Assembly (NCBI GenBank): GCA_934047225.1 | Contig: OW203993.1 | Coordinates: 30,146,069 to 30,210,068, forward strand | Direction: 5' to 3' | Length of the DNA: 64,000 nucleotides | Origin: Ypsolopha sequella | Taxonomy: Eukaryota > Arthropoda > Insecta > Lepidoptera > Ypsolophidae | Part shown: positions 22,787-33,544 of the stretch, in pieces | How the letters are laid out: each line of letters begins with the position of its first letter | Position numbering within the stretch: the first letter of the stretch is position 1 | The notes under the pieces: generated by a model | Seen by the model: only the letters and a program-made list of their open reading frames with translations | What the model was told of the DNA's origin: nothing | Database searches by the model: none | Made by a program: the position numbers and the translations under genes

Positions 22787-23091
22787 TTTTTCCTATTCGC
22801 CTGATGACGACCCAACTGAGAGGTCAAAATATAGCGACTAAAACCATTTAAGTGTTTGTATTTATGTGGAATATAACATATATATAAAAAATAAAAAAGG
22901 CCCTTGAACGGTGTTTTATAAAAATATTTTATTAACATATTATAGTATTTTATGATTGATTCTAGTATTGTTTGATGTACTGAACTATAATCTTTGGGGT
23001 GCCAGAGTGGCACCCTTGGGCAATTTAAAATATCGAAGATCAACAAAGGTCACGGGGGTCAAAAAATCTGAATCACCCATTTTATTGCACC

Positions 23092-24548
23092 TATAGCTTG
23101 ACCGCCGTAAAGTTGGCCTTTCCTAGGTTTGCGGAACGCAAGGGGGCGGGTGCGCGCGGGTACACACGGTATTTCCACGTCATGATGTGTCTAAAGATTA
23201 ATTTAAAAAATATGACTACAGTATGAGAGTTTGATAATAAATAGTAAACGTATACATACACTGTAATACAAACATTATATTTTTAAATATACAAGATAAA
23301 AAGAACAATGAAAATTAGGACATTAAGAATGATTTGTTTCAGAAAATCATCTTCCCAGGAGGTTCAAAGTAAAAAAAACAGCCAAGTGCGAGTCGGACTC
23401 GCGCACGAAGGGTTCCGTACCATTACCTAAAACGGCAAAAAAACATGTCTGTTGTATGGGAGCCCCCTTAAATATTAATTTTATTCTGATTTTTAGTATT
23501 TGTTGTTATAGCGGCAACAGAAATATAGCGGCATCATCTGTGAAAATTGCAACTGTCGAACTATCACGGTTCAGAGATACAGCCTGGTGACAGACGGACA
23601 GACGGACAGCGGAGTCTTAGTAATAGGGTCCCGTTGGTTACCCTTTGGGTAGGGAACCTTAAAAAAGGTCTCACAATAGTACATTACGATACGAGAGCGA
23701 TGAAACGTTTTCTGACGAGTGTGAGTTTGCGGCACGAGCCGAAGGCGAGTGCTGCAATCACACGAGTCGAGAAAAAGTTTCTCGCACGAGTTTCGTATAA
23801 TTTTTTATAGTACAAGTGCGGAAAATGCCGACTTTACGGTAAAGTGGTCATTTTACGCACGGTGTGCTATAAATAAAATTACAAGATACTATTTTTTGCC
23901 CATGTCCCATAATTATTACTTGCCATCTCCTTCTTTTTTCTTTTTAAAATAGTTTGCCACATTTAATAACATTATATTGCTTGATGGTTTAACTTTTTAT
24001 AACGCACAGTCAGTAATTCCATGTTTACAAAATGTGTAGCAGGCACATAGCTTTATTTAAAAACAAAGCGTTGCTTAGCAACGAAACGGATAGATATCTC
24101 CTGCATGCCACTGCAATGCCTTGTGTATCGGTGCGCACGCGTGCAAACGCGCTGAGTACTTCCAAACTCGAAACAAAATGTTCAACCCATGGCTCATAAG
24201 TACTCATAACCAAAAATAATTCTTCCGTTTCTAACTTCGATTCGTTTTCGGCTGATTGAGATAGTAATGATAGAAAAAAAAAAACTAAAAATATTTATCA
24301 ATAATTTTTTGGTGTTTTCTTATTAAACTAAGTATGAGAATCACAAAAAAATCAAGAATACATACATGTATCTGTTACCAATATTGCAGTCAGGATAAAT
24401 TACCCAATAATGTTAGGCAATAAAATGAACACGCCACAAAATTTTCGAAGGTTGAAAGTTGCGGATCGAGATTGGAAGCACCCAGCGTGTTCCCCCTTCT
24501 ACGTCCCGCAAACCTAGGAAAGGCCAACTTTACGGCGGTCAAGCTATA
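23092..24548. mobile_element. Unclassified DNA element with ~45-bp terminal inverted repeats
   Basis: The left end TATAGCTTGACCGCCGTAAA is matched in inverted form at the right end (24505-24548), with near-perfect pairing over about 43 bp up to CCTAGGTTTGCGG. Its 1.46 kb contains a separate lepidopteran GGAACC repeat (23385-23665) and no transposase. Target duplication is not clear (TATA at both ends may be part of the repeat). Confidence 0.75.
23385..23665 (+). repeat. Lepidopteran GTGCGAGTCGGACTCGC...GGAACC repeat, well preserved
   Basis: Starts AGTGCGAGTCGGACTCGCGC, then AAGGGTTCCGTACC, GTTGTATGGGAGCCCCCTTA, CAGACGGACAGACGGACAGC and ends GGTAGGGAACCTTAAAA. This is the canonical layout of the repeat seen across Lepidoptera and is the strongest taxonomic marker in the window. 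Confidence 0.85.
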
Positions 24549-24577
24549 AATTAAATATTTGTGGTTATATAAATGTT

Positions 24578-24808
24578 TGGTCGAAGCATGTATACTGCTT
24601 TTAAATACGAGGCCAGAGAGGGCTAATTACGGTCGAAGCATGTATACTGCTTTTAAATACGAGGTCAGAGAGGGCTAATTACGGTCGAAGCATGTTTACT
24701 GCTTTTAAATACGAGGCCAGAGAGGGCTAATTACGGTCAAAGCATGTATACTGCTTTTAAATACGAGGCCAGAGAGGGCTAATTACGGTCAAAGCATGTA
24801 TACTGCTT
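24578..24808. repeat. 52-bp tandem repeat, ~4.5 copies
   Basis: Units begin GGTCGAAGCATGTATACTGC and end AGAGAGGGCTAATTAC; only a few substitutions separate copies. It lies in NUB1-like intron 4. Confidence 0.95.
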
Positions 24809-25289
24809 TTCTCAAAAATAAAATGAGACAATTTATAGTAGGTATATAGGATAAGGAGTTAAATATAAAGTACAAAAAAAAGTATAAAGTATAAAGTAAA
24901 AATAACGTTCCTCATATTGGGGCTAAATTCCGTGAACGGGTATGAGGAAGCCCTATTTATACTGACTTCAAAATATTAAATACAAAAAAAGATTAGTTTC
25001 GAGTCGAGCTCTTGTACGCGGAAAATTCGATTCACGATGCAAACTACAAACATTTTTTTCACAACAAATAAGCGCCATATTTTTCTTTTCTCAAACTTGG
25101 ACGTTAGCGTAGGCTGCGTTCAGTTTGATCGTTGGACGATGTCGGAGCACATTCGTGCCCGAAGTACGGAGATAGGATTCACTACGGGTCACTATAACTT
25201 GCATTTCACAGTCCATACTCGGAAACACGTCTGACACCACCTCGGGGATTCATGTCGTGGCGATATTTGTTGAGAAATGACGTCGTCAC

Positions 25290-25414
25290 CTTCATGTACT
25301 CGTCATCATCATCAGCACAATCATCGACGCACTCGGACAGGAGAGTCGCGTCGTCTCTTGTGGCTTTCATCTCCATGTACATCGTGTCTTCCTTCTTCAC
25401 TTCTTCGGGGGTTT
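25290..25414 (-). CDS. NUB1-like gene, exon 4
   Basis: 125 nt. The acceptor CTTGTCACCAG has a pyrimidine-rich lead; the donor is ATGAAG|GTGACG. The exon accepts phase 1 and leaves in phase 0, which fits exons 3 and 5. It encodes an acidic linker (ETPEEVKKEDTMYMEMKATR, then an Asp-rich run ending DEYMK), corresponding to the charged region between the ubiquitin-like domain and the central helical domain of NUB1. Confidence 0.82.
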
Positions 25415-25673
25415 CTGGTGACAAGGGAACAGCAAACCTATTATGTATCTTTGAATATGTTACCACCAAAACCATAAAATAAAAAATGAACTTTCAAAAT
25501 AGCTTTCAGTAGTTACTGAACTATTTACGAACTGCGACGTCACTTCAAGTGCAAACGTCGAAATGTTTTTTCGGCCTAGCCCTCGTCCGCCAAGCGTTTG
25601 TGCATAAAGTGCGATAAGGAACGTCGTTTCAGAAATAATTGGAAATAAGTTTATCATAAATTAAGAAAATTAC

Positions 25674-25737
25674 CAGCCATCACCAGCGCCATGAGTTGAA
25701 CTTACCAGCCATCACCAGCGCCATAAGTTGAACTCCA
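25674..25737 (-). repeat. 32-bp tandem duplication covering the exon 3 splice donor
   Basis: The end of exon 3 and its donor are duplicated: GCGCTGGTGATGGCTG|GTAA occurs twice on the minus strand, with donors at 25705-25704 (GTAAGT) and 25673-25672 (GTAATT). Use of the second donor would add 32 nt and shift the frame. Confidence 0.85.
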
Positions 25738-25806
25738 TTATTGACTCCTTGTTCCTGAATGTTCGGCGTCGCTTTTATCACCTTTCCGTTGAATATCAAC
25801 TTTACC
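25706..25806 (-). CDS. NUB1-like gene, exon 3
   Basis: 101 nt; acceptor CATATTCCAG, donor GGCTG|GTAAGT. It takes phase 2 from exon 2 and leaves in phase 1. It encodes the second half of the ubiquitin-like fold (KLIFNGKVIKATPNIQEQGV, ending LMALVMA), matching human NUB1 around IKIVINKKQLQLGKTLEEQG. The preferred donor is the upstream of two copies because it keeps the frame into exon 4. Confidence 0.85.
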
Positions 25807-25871
25807 CTGGAATATGAGAAAATTAAAACCGGACAACTGAAAATTTAACTGGGTGTTTGAATTATTTTAAT

Positions 25872-25888
25872 TTTGGGTTATATATATA

Positions 25889-25933
<45 letters not shown>
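25872..25933. repeat. (TA)n microsatellite
   Basis: Almost pure TA/AT run of about 60 bp in NUB1-like intron 2. Confidence 0.95.
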
Positions 25934-25937
<4 letters not shown>

Positions 25938-26043
25938 TAGGTACAACGGAAAGCTAAAAAAATCATGTTTAACCTTTCAGAAATAAAGATTAAAGCGTCA
26001 CTAAAAGCGTGTCCGCTTTTAATAAAAAATATAGAAGCTGTAC

Positions 26044-26297
26044 CTGGACTCAACAACCCCAAGGACATCAGCAACAGCTCTGATCAGCTCACTGCCCATC
26101 ACATCAAGTTTCTTCATCACATTAAACGTCTGAGCCCGTTCACCTGTAGCCTTTACCCTGATAGTGGCAACTCCGGTCTCTTTAAATTCTGCATTGGCTT
26201 TAGAGCGGTCAATGGAGTGGACTTGCAGCTCTTGCAGAGCCTTGAGCGTGTCGTCATAGCTTGTCGTTAGCGCACTTGAATATTTCTGTGCTAGTTC
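26044..26297 (-). CDS. NUB1-like gene, exon 2
   Basis: 254 nt, from acceptor ATTACTCAACAG (AG at 26299-26298) to donor GTCCAG|GTACAG. Phase 0 in, phase 2 out. It begins ELAQKYSSALTTSYDDTLKA, which parallels LAKQYSDRLECCENEVEKV of human NUB1, and goes on through ETGVATIRVKATGE and LDVMGSELIRAVADVLGVVE, the first half of the ubiquitin-like domain. An alternative acceptor 26 bases upstream (after ATGTTACAG) would put the exon out of frame with exon 1, so this start was preferred. Confidence 0.85.
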
Positions 26298-26315
26298 CTG
26301 TTGAGTAATAATATT

Positions 26316-26407
26316 TTGTGCAACTGTAACATAGTTTGAGAGATCGAGACACGAGTGCTTGTTCTGCACGAGTGTCCCAATGTCTAATTATGTTCAGTTG
26401 CACACAA
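26316..26407. mobile_element. ~90-bp MITE next to NUB1-like exon 2
   Basis: Inverted ends TTGTGCAACTGTAACAT and ATGTTCAGTTGCACACAA. A related longer copy occurs at 59780-59904, and similarity continues past the right end in both (AATACTTTATCTACG and AATACTTAATCTACG). The left end is 18 bases from the exon 2 acceptor AG. Confidence 0.65.
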
Positions 26408-26639
26408 TACTTTATCTACGTCCATCAAAAATATCGTCTTTATTTATAATGCATGAAGCATGGTGTTATAGTGATACTGATTTTAATGATAGTAGGTAAT
26501 AATTTAATTAATTAATATAATTTCCTAACTTTTGATTCCTCTTAAGAGTTAACATTAATTAATTACAGACTGTAAAAGGAAATATAAAGGATAGTTAACA
26601 TTTCATTCGTAGCAGAATCCGGTTTTTGTAGATGTGGCA

Positions 26640-26960
26640 AGGTTTGCTGTTGTCCTGAAACAATTTTTGACCACTGTCGATTTTCGTCGACCACAGTTTT
26701 AAATTTGATAGTAACAGGCTTGGATTTCTGTTCTTCACGCTTCTGTTGAATTCATTGAATGTATGATTGCCGAACGATACATTGTCTATAGTTTGCTGGA
26801 TGGTTTTCATTGCAGTTGACGCATTTAACAGGTTCTGTTCTATTTTTTTTTGTACATTCGCCGATGGCATGCTTTTCAACGCATCTAACACATCGTGGAA
26901 TCATGTTACAGTTCTTTGAAGTATGGCCAAATCTCTGGCACCTTGGAAGGTTGAGGAATA
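26640..26960 (-). pseudogene. LINE ORF1 fragment with zinc knuckles
   Basis: Translated on the minus strand it reads RCQRFGHTSKNC, then PRCVRCVEKHAIGEC and VKCVNCNENHPANYRQC: three consecutive CCHC knuckles as in Jockey-type ORF1 proteins. No start or rest of the protein is present. It lies in NUB1-like intron 1, in the same orientation as the gene. Confidence 0.75.
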
Positions 26961-27189
26961 TTGTAAGGGGCCAGAGTCATCACTGCCACTTTTCTGGAAC
27001 TAAACATTATTCACAGCCGATCGCAAACTACTGAGAAGGACAAGGAGGTCCACATCCTGTCCAATGATTAGCACTGATTGAAAAGAGGTGCTCTTGTCAA
27101 GTGCCACCTTGACAATGTCGCAGTGCATCCTCGACTGCCTGCTTTGTCTCAATTTCCTGGCTTTGGAAAGCGGAGCAAATCAGAGCAAT

Positions 27190-27530
27190 CAGTCATCGTT
27201 TGTCGCTGTCGTTGGCCAATAACTGCTCCTGGGCCATTTTTATTATGGTTGACTCTTCAAAAATGACTTTATTACACTGCAGAGAACCATAGCGCCTTAA
27301 GCGTTCGGCAGTTTTTGTGTTCTTCTCTACCCCATCCTCAAGATATCCGTCAAAGACTACAGCAACGTTCCGTCCGAATTTATTGAAGGTGTAGCTGACG
27401 TACCCCGTGACGATATCCCTCATGGATTTGTTACGGTGCCATATATCCTGGTGCAGTAAGTAACCCCATCTACCACAACAAACGTGTTGGCTCCTACTGA
27501 GATGTTTTGAGGGAGTGGAGTGAAAGCTGA
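27190..27530 (-). pseudogene. Fragment of an uncharacterised protein family (VVFDGY motif)
   Basis: A 76-residue frame (27423-27193) contains DIVTGYVSYTFNKFGRNVAV, VVFDGYLED and KNTKTAERLRRYG, with related coding sequence upstream in a shifted frame. The pattern of VFDGY followed by a basic TK...RR stretch recalls a poorly described protein family scattered in insects and other invertebrates. The fragment has no start and no splice sites that fit NUB1-like exons, so it is treated as a remnant. Confidence 0.4.
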
Positions 27531-27894
27531 GTAGAATGTTTACAATTTACAAAGCTGAGTAGAATGTTTACAATTTACAATTTTTGGAGAGCTGTATCTC
27601 AGTAAGTATTGAACCTATAGAGCTGGTTCTGGTCTCAAATTGAGGCATTAAAAACTTAAAGAAAATATTTCTTAAAAAGCGCATAGTTTAGGACTTATAT
27701 TGAGAATACCAAAATTAGTGCAAAAAAATCGCGGTTTTTTGAGTGCTGCAAAGTTAGCACAGGTCTTTCGAAGCTGCAAATTTGCGTAAACGCTATTAAA
27801 AATTATTAAAAAATCAAAACTAGCCGTCAGTTTGCGAGTTTAGCAATTTCTAGTGGAAGATATGACGGGCCTAATAGTATTGTCGAACTCTTTA

Positions 27895-29152
27895 TAGGGT
27901 CATTCCATGGTGGCGGTCGGGACAGTTTTACTCCATTTTTCGACATACTTATATCTGTAGATCTATAATTATACTCTTTTTACATAATATAAATATACAT
28001 AATTGTAGATAAATATTAGTGTATGGACATCATTTAGTAAAATACTAACATTTTGGCATTTTATCATATTAAATCCCACCTTGAAAAAACGCGGCGTACG
28101 GGACAGGCACGCGCCCACCCTTTTCAAATTTGTGCAAACAAGTGTTATACTCAGCCTTTCTGATCGTAGTACAGCTTTGTATATTTTTATATAGATGTCT
28201 AGATAGTTGGTCTAAATAACTCGATAAAACATACAGTAATTTGTAAAAGAAATGTCTAGATATAAATTTTTGAAAAGTGCGGCGGTTGGGACAAGGATTC
28301 GTGGCGGTCGGGACGAGTACCAAAATCATGATATTTTACAAGATCAAATAATTGTTTTATTACTCAAGCAACATAATTAAGTAATAACAATCACAACATA
28401 ATAAGAGATCAACATTAAAAAGGTATTAATTAGACTTTTTATGGACAGAACGGAACCTGTGAATTTGTTATAAGTATTCATGGTGTTAAAAAACGATGTC
28501 ATGAATATTACTTATATTTTCTCAAAAACGTCAATGTTCTCATTAAATTCGTAATATATACGATTTACGTATTATTTACGATTCATTTTTCACCTCTCAT
28601 ACTGGTGGCGGTCGGGACCAAACTTTGATTCCCCACAAAATATTATAACTAACGCCTTGCTGCTCGCAAATATGCCTGAAGGGTAGCTGCCCAGTCCCTT
28701 CTTACTTCTACAAGTTATTTACGTTACAGTTCTAATACTTTTAGGTTAGGAAAACTAAACGTCTATTTTGCCGTGGCGGTCGGGACATAAGGCATACCTA
28801 ACTTTGAGGCGTTATAAATATTGGTAATTTACCTACATATTGCAATTTTCTGTTCGCCAAGTAAAAGCATAAACCCTTCCGTGAAATCTCATTCCCAAAA
28901 CACGCCGTGTCGTAAACAAAATAGACGCAAACAGTATTGCTAATTTATCGGCAAAAATCGTACCACTTGAAGATACGAGAAAGTCAATGTTTCAGTTCGA
29001 TAAAAACGAAGAAAATTATAGGATTTTTTTTTAATTTTTTGCTATTTCATTAAACATGGGGTTTTTACTCAACAATGTGATTCAAATTAATAGTATCTAA
29101 TGAATTGATTTTTTTCGCTCATGGTTTCAATTACCGTGGAATGACCCTATAT
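27895..29152. mobile_element. Unclassified 1.26-kb inverted-repeat element with GTGGCGGTCGGGAC motifs
   Basis: The ends are TATAGGGTCATTCCATGG and, reverse-complemented, TATAGGGTCATTCCACGG. GTGGCGGTCGGGAC occurs at about 27911, 28300, 28604 and 28772, all on the plus strand, with weaker forms near 28090 and 28277. No transposase domain was recognised in any frame. TA or TATA at the ends could be the target duplication. It interrupts NUB1-like intron 1 and abuts a LINE RT remnant. Confidence 0.65.
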
Positions 29153-29164
29153 TTTTCAATTATT

Positions 29165-29235
29165 TGTTCCAGTGATCAGTTGTGTTATAACCTGACCGGA
29201 AGCCAGCTTGCTCTTTCTTGAGTGTGTAATAGTGG
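29165..29235 (-). pseudogene. LINE reverse-transcriptase fragment
   Basis: The minus strand reads KKEQAGFRSGYNTTDH, the conserved QAGFR..YST.DH motif of RTE-type reverse transcriptases. It is only about 20 codons long and cut by the neighbouring inverted-repeat element. Confidence 0.7.
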
Positions 29236-29617
29236 GTACCCTAAATATGTTGAAAACAAACTATCGATAAAGGGGGTGGTCATGAAAACCAACACGTTCA
29301 CCAAATTAAATAAACCGGACTTAACATTGTGACCGATCACTGATGTATCAAATTGCAAATGTTGTTCTTTTGGTGGAAACTCAAACAGAACACGTTTTTC
29401 GGAACATCGGAATGGATAGTATAATACATTTTTTTATACCCATCATATTTCAGTAGGTTATCATTGTCAATAGAATTATGAAGTAAGGGTAGGTACGCTC
29501 CTAGTGTAAACCCAACAAATCTTTTAGTATATAAGAAATCTTTTAAATGCAATGTTTTTGAAGAAAATTGCACTTTAATAACAGAGACAATAATAGTTTT
29601 CAACTAAATACTCTATT

Positions 29618-30013
29618 GAAGCACTTACTAAACAACTGAGAGAGACACTTGAAAAATGCCAAAGAGCAATGGAGAGAAGTGTGATAGGCATAAAACGACA
29701 AGACAGGGTCAGAAACATTGATTTAAGGTCAAGGACGAAAATAACTGATATCTTGACTGAAATAGACTCTCAAAAGTGGAGATGGACAGGTCACATGATG
29801 CGCGACACACGAGAAAAGTGGAGCAAAACAGTAACAAATTGGTACCCACGAGATGGAAAACGAAGCAGAGGAAGGCGACATACCAGATGGGAAGACGAAC
29901 CTAAACTGACCGCAGGTCCATACTGGAGAAGAGTAACCCTAGACAGGAAACAGTGGAGATTGTTGGAGGAGGCCAATGCCATTAGGCACACTGAAATTAG
30001 GGACATATTATAA
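29618..30013 (+). pseudogene. RTE-type LINE, C-terminal ORF fragment and 3' tail
   Basis: An open frame of about 130 codons reads LEKCQRAMERSVIGIKRQDR, KWRWTGHMMRDTREKWSK and GRRHTRWEDEPKLTAGPYWR, the conserved C-terminus of RTE/BovB-like ORF2 proteins. A short 3' tail ends in (ATT)n near 30068-30090, typical for RTE elements. All upstream domains are missing (5' truncation). Confidence 0.85.
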
Positions 30014-30469
30014 AGAAAACAGACTGTTATTTATCTAAAAACTGCACATTTCAGAATTAAAGGATTTATTATTATTATTTATTATTATTAAATACTCTAT
30101 CTATGCCATTTTTTGCAGTTTTAGATGGATAAATATACTGTGCATCAAACGTCGTTAAGCATGTCCATATTTACCTGTGAAATGGATGTTTCCCATCATT
30201 TTTTAGGTGATTGTTCATACATTTCGGTACAGAACAAGATACCATTTCAATGGAATGCTATAATGTGCCATTTTTAACAATTTCATTTCAAGATTTTGTG
30301 AAATTTTTAAATTGCGGCTTTTTGCTCTGAGCCAGAGCGGGAAACTTTACAACATTTACGTTTAGAATTCCATATGGCCAAAGAGCCCTATAACAGTCTA
30401 GTTAAAGAAAAAAGTATTCTATGTCTATGATAGAGACAGCTTATAGGAATACTTGAGACTACTGTCTTC

Positions 30470-31156
30470 ACTGGGGAAGTTTTCTCAGATTCTCTTAGTT
30501 GTTTATATTCTAATACATCTAACCCTTTGAAATCTAAATCTCGTTTCCCTATTATTCTTAAAATTAGAGAAATCTTTTATCAATGCCTTCAACAAAATAT
30601 TCAAGTTGTTATAGCATGGATACCGGGACATAGTGGCATATCAGGAAATGAATCAGTTGATTTATTAGCTAAAAATGCTATTGAATTGGGAGATTCTACT
30701 CACTTCAAATTATTCCACCATGATTTAATTCCCTTGGCCAAAGTAAGGTTGGAGGAATCTTGGACTGCTGCCTGGTCTGACTCCCAGAAATCAGTTGGGA
30801 AGTACTATGGTTGAATACAACCAAACATCCCTTGTCGCCCTTGGTTTTTTAAATTTCGTGAAGCATATAAACTACCTACATCCGTTACTTGTCGCCTTCG
30901 GCTAGGCCATGCGTGTACACCAGGCTTTTTAACCAAAATTAGAGTGAGGGATCACTCACTCTGTGAGTGTGGTCTTGCAGAAGGTTCTGTAGATCATATA
31001 TTTTTTGAATGTCCTAGACTTCAGTCCTCTCTCTATAACTTTCTTCCTAATACAATACCTCTTCCTGTTAACATGAGTTTCTTGTTGAGTCTAGTTGATA
31101 CTTCCTTCGTTTACATTTTGTCGAAATTTATATCAGTTAATAAGATTAAATTGTAA
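30470..31156 (+). pseudogene. LINE RNase H and C-terminal fragment
   Basis: The frame reads an RNase H end (SDSLSCLYSN, then IAWIPGHSGISGNESVDLLA) and continues through a C-terminal Cys/His region (CECGLAEGSVDHIFFECPR) to TAA at 31156. One in-frame TGA at 30814 interrupts it. RNase H followed by such a zinc-like region is found in I- and Jockey-related LINEs. A relative, cut by the window edge, is at 63795-64000. It sits in NUB1-like intron 1, on the opposite strand. Confidence 0.82.
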
Positions 31157-31596
31157 ATATATACGAACACTAGCAATATTCATTTTGTAATTTTAAGTTC
31201 ATCTAGTAATCAGTCATTTAAGATATAGTTAATTAGTTCAATTGTATATATACATTTTGATCACCTTCTGTATTTTGTTGTAGATAATAGCAATCACCAC
31301 AAGGATTTACAGGATAACAAATCCCTCGAAATTACTTTTCATTAACACAGTGCTTTGGTTTAAGACATTGACATTATCAGAAGCCATAAACAAGAAAATA
31401 ATAATAATACTTGAGACTATATACAGACAGATGGGCTTTATATCTGGAGCCCTACAGAAACTATGCCATTCGCGCCCCCTTATCTACACTCCGACCCATA
31501 TTCATTTTTCCAAATATCTACGATTTACCGACGGTGATATTCGCTAGGATTTTCAGTTTTACTCGGAACTAAATAATAAATAAACAAAGATCCAAC

Positions 31597-31722
31597 CTGC
31601 AAATTGTGGGACACGACATTGTCTGCTTGAAAATACGGCGGCTCCCATAATTTGATTTTCTCTTCATTTAGTTTAGAGCGCAACTTAATAAGCAAGTCTT
31701 CGTGTTGAAGAATCGACTCCAT
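31597..31722 (-). CDS. NUB1-like gene, exon 1 (start of gene)
   Basis: First coding exon of a gene related to NUB1, the adaptor that recruits NEDD8 and FAT10 conjugates to the proteasome. ATG at 31722 is followed by 42 codons to donor TTGCAG|GTTGGA, ending in phase 0. SKLNEEKIKLWEPPYFQADN parallels REDRIQLWKPPYTDENK of human NUB1. With exons 2-5 it gives a continuous frame of about 255 codons covering the N-terminus, the ubiquitin-like domain, an acidic linker and the start of the central domain; UBA-domain exons are missing from the window. The upstream 5' region is AT-rich with no clear TATA box. The gene name is inferred from recalled family sequence, not a search. Confidence 0.85.
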
Positions 31723-31791
31723 TCTTCACGCAAACAATAAACAAAATGATAAAAATCTAAAATTGTAATTATAGTAGCATTCAGTCATCAG

Positions 31792-32272
31792 TAGGGTTTG
31801 CAATTCGAATATTCGAATATTCATTTTATTCGAATATCCGCTCCAATTTCAAATTCGAATAATTCATTTAAATTATTCGAATAGTTGAATAATAATAAAG
31901 TTTTTGTTTTTGGTCTTATTCTTACTCTGCCCCTGAGTCCCACCCCACCTTGTGTTCATTTACTCGTTCAGCCTCGTTCGTTCGTTCACTCAGTCAGTCA
32001 CGCGGCCAGCGACAGCGCGCACGCATCTGTGTTGTGTTAACTTGTGTTAACACAAACAAGAAAAATAATTAAAATACTTGATTTTATTTGAATAAAATTA
32101 TGCAGCAATCAAACCAAACCACAGTCTAGCTGCTTTTGTTTGTTTTGAATTGATATTGTATTGTTTTCAATCAATGTTTAAAAATATTCGAATATCCGAA
32201 TATTCGAATATTTGGCTCTAGAAGTATTCATTTTATTCGAATAGTAAAATTAAACGAATAGTGCAAACCCTA
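31792..32272. mobile_element. hAT MITE (481 bp) with 8-bp TSD
   Basis: Terminal repeats TAGGGTTTGCA... and ...TGCAAACCCTA are flanked by GTCATCAG at 31784-31791 and 32273-32280. Internal sequence is rich in TTCGAATATTCGAATA motifs, as in many insect hAT elements. It lies about 60 bp upstream of the NUB1-like start codon. Confidence 0.9.
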
Positions 32273-32280
32273 GTCATCAG

Positions 32281-33140
32281 TTTAACACGGACGATGCAAC
32301 TGCAGTCTGCAGCGCTCTGTCTGTGCGGGCAGCGATGAATGAACTAGTGATGTACAAACGACGCGGTTTACCAACCCGGTTCAAACCGGGTTGAGCCTCA
32401 AATCGTAATCGTCCAAACCGGTTAGAATCTATGTCCAACCCTCGGACGAAGTATCAAATGGACTTGCTATTTGCGTGCACCCGTAAGGGGCTGAAACAAA
32501 GTACATCCAAAAACAGAGTGACCAGGCTTAACGAATTTTTACCCCGTTTTATTTCAGTTCTATTACTACTGTAATTTGAATTCGTAGTTAAAATGTATTT
32601 TAACGAGTAACTATGATTATTTATTACTTTTATTTTATTGTTGGGCAGACTTTTATATAACTGACATCACCCAGGGAAAACTCATGTTAACATTAAATAA
32701 AACAAGTTTCATTGTAAAATAATTTATTGTCCTTTAAATAAAATAAGCTAAGTGTATACCTCTTCAGTATTGTTAAGACAGATTGTTTACGGTCTGGTCA
32801 TGCTCAAATATTTTTTTACTGTGTATGTATACCGAACGTTAAAATGATGTTGCAGAAGCCGGAACCTGGCGACGTTGGGTTTATCTATACAAACAACTTT
32901 TACTATACAATCGTGGGAAAAAACATCTGATTTATACATTTTGGTCGAGTAGGTATTGCATTCTTTTGTCACGATTTTTGGATTGGCCTCGTAGTAATAG
33001 TTTTTCCTATAGATGGTTACTATCGCCAGTTTACGGTTTCCGCAACATCATCTAACATGCACCTTTATCCTTTAAACAGTGTATATTACTAGACACAATA
33101 GACGAATATACTTACATGTATATGTAACGTAGGAACTGAG
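32281..33140. other. Non-coding, no gene seen
   Basis: Contains a palindrome-like CAACCCGGTTCAAACCGGGTTG at about 32382-32403 and a short stretch near 32440-32470 that recurs inverted at about 44617-44641. No exon was recognised. Confidence 0.45.
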
Positions 33141-33544
33141 AATGAGGGATTTTGTTTTTTTCTTTTTTTTTAACTCTGTTACCACACGACCGTCTGAGAG
33201 AAACAGAGATGGTGGCTCTGATAAGAACCGTCATGGAGAAACGGAAGTTGGCTCTGAAAAGAGCCGTTCCACGCAGCCGGAGTTTGGAGGAGCGCACGAC
33301 GACATTCCACGGCGAGAGCGGCGCGCGGACGGAGCGAAGTGTTGATCCATCGGCGGTCGACGCAGCTAAGAGGACGCGCGTTTTTTTTTTTTTTTTTTTT
33401 TTTTTTTTTGAAGTGACTTACTATGCTATTGGCCGTCTGGCCTTAACAGCTTTACCCGGACAAAAGGAGGGAACGCCGAGAACGTTCACCTCCTGTGATT
33501 TTTAATCAACAATCGCTGAGGGCCCCCAGCTGGGGGACCTCGGC

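Noticed and set aside
21018..22804. Long ORFs on both strands of Tyr/Ile-rich 15-residue repeats
   Set aside because: By-product of a 45-bp AT-rich minisatellite in an intron.
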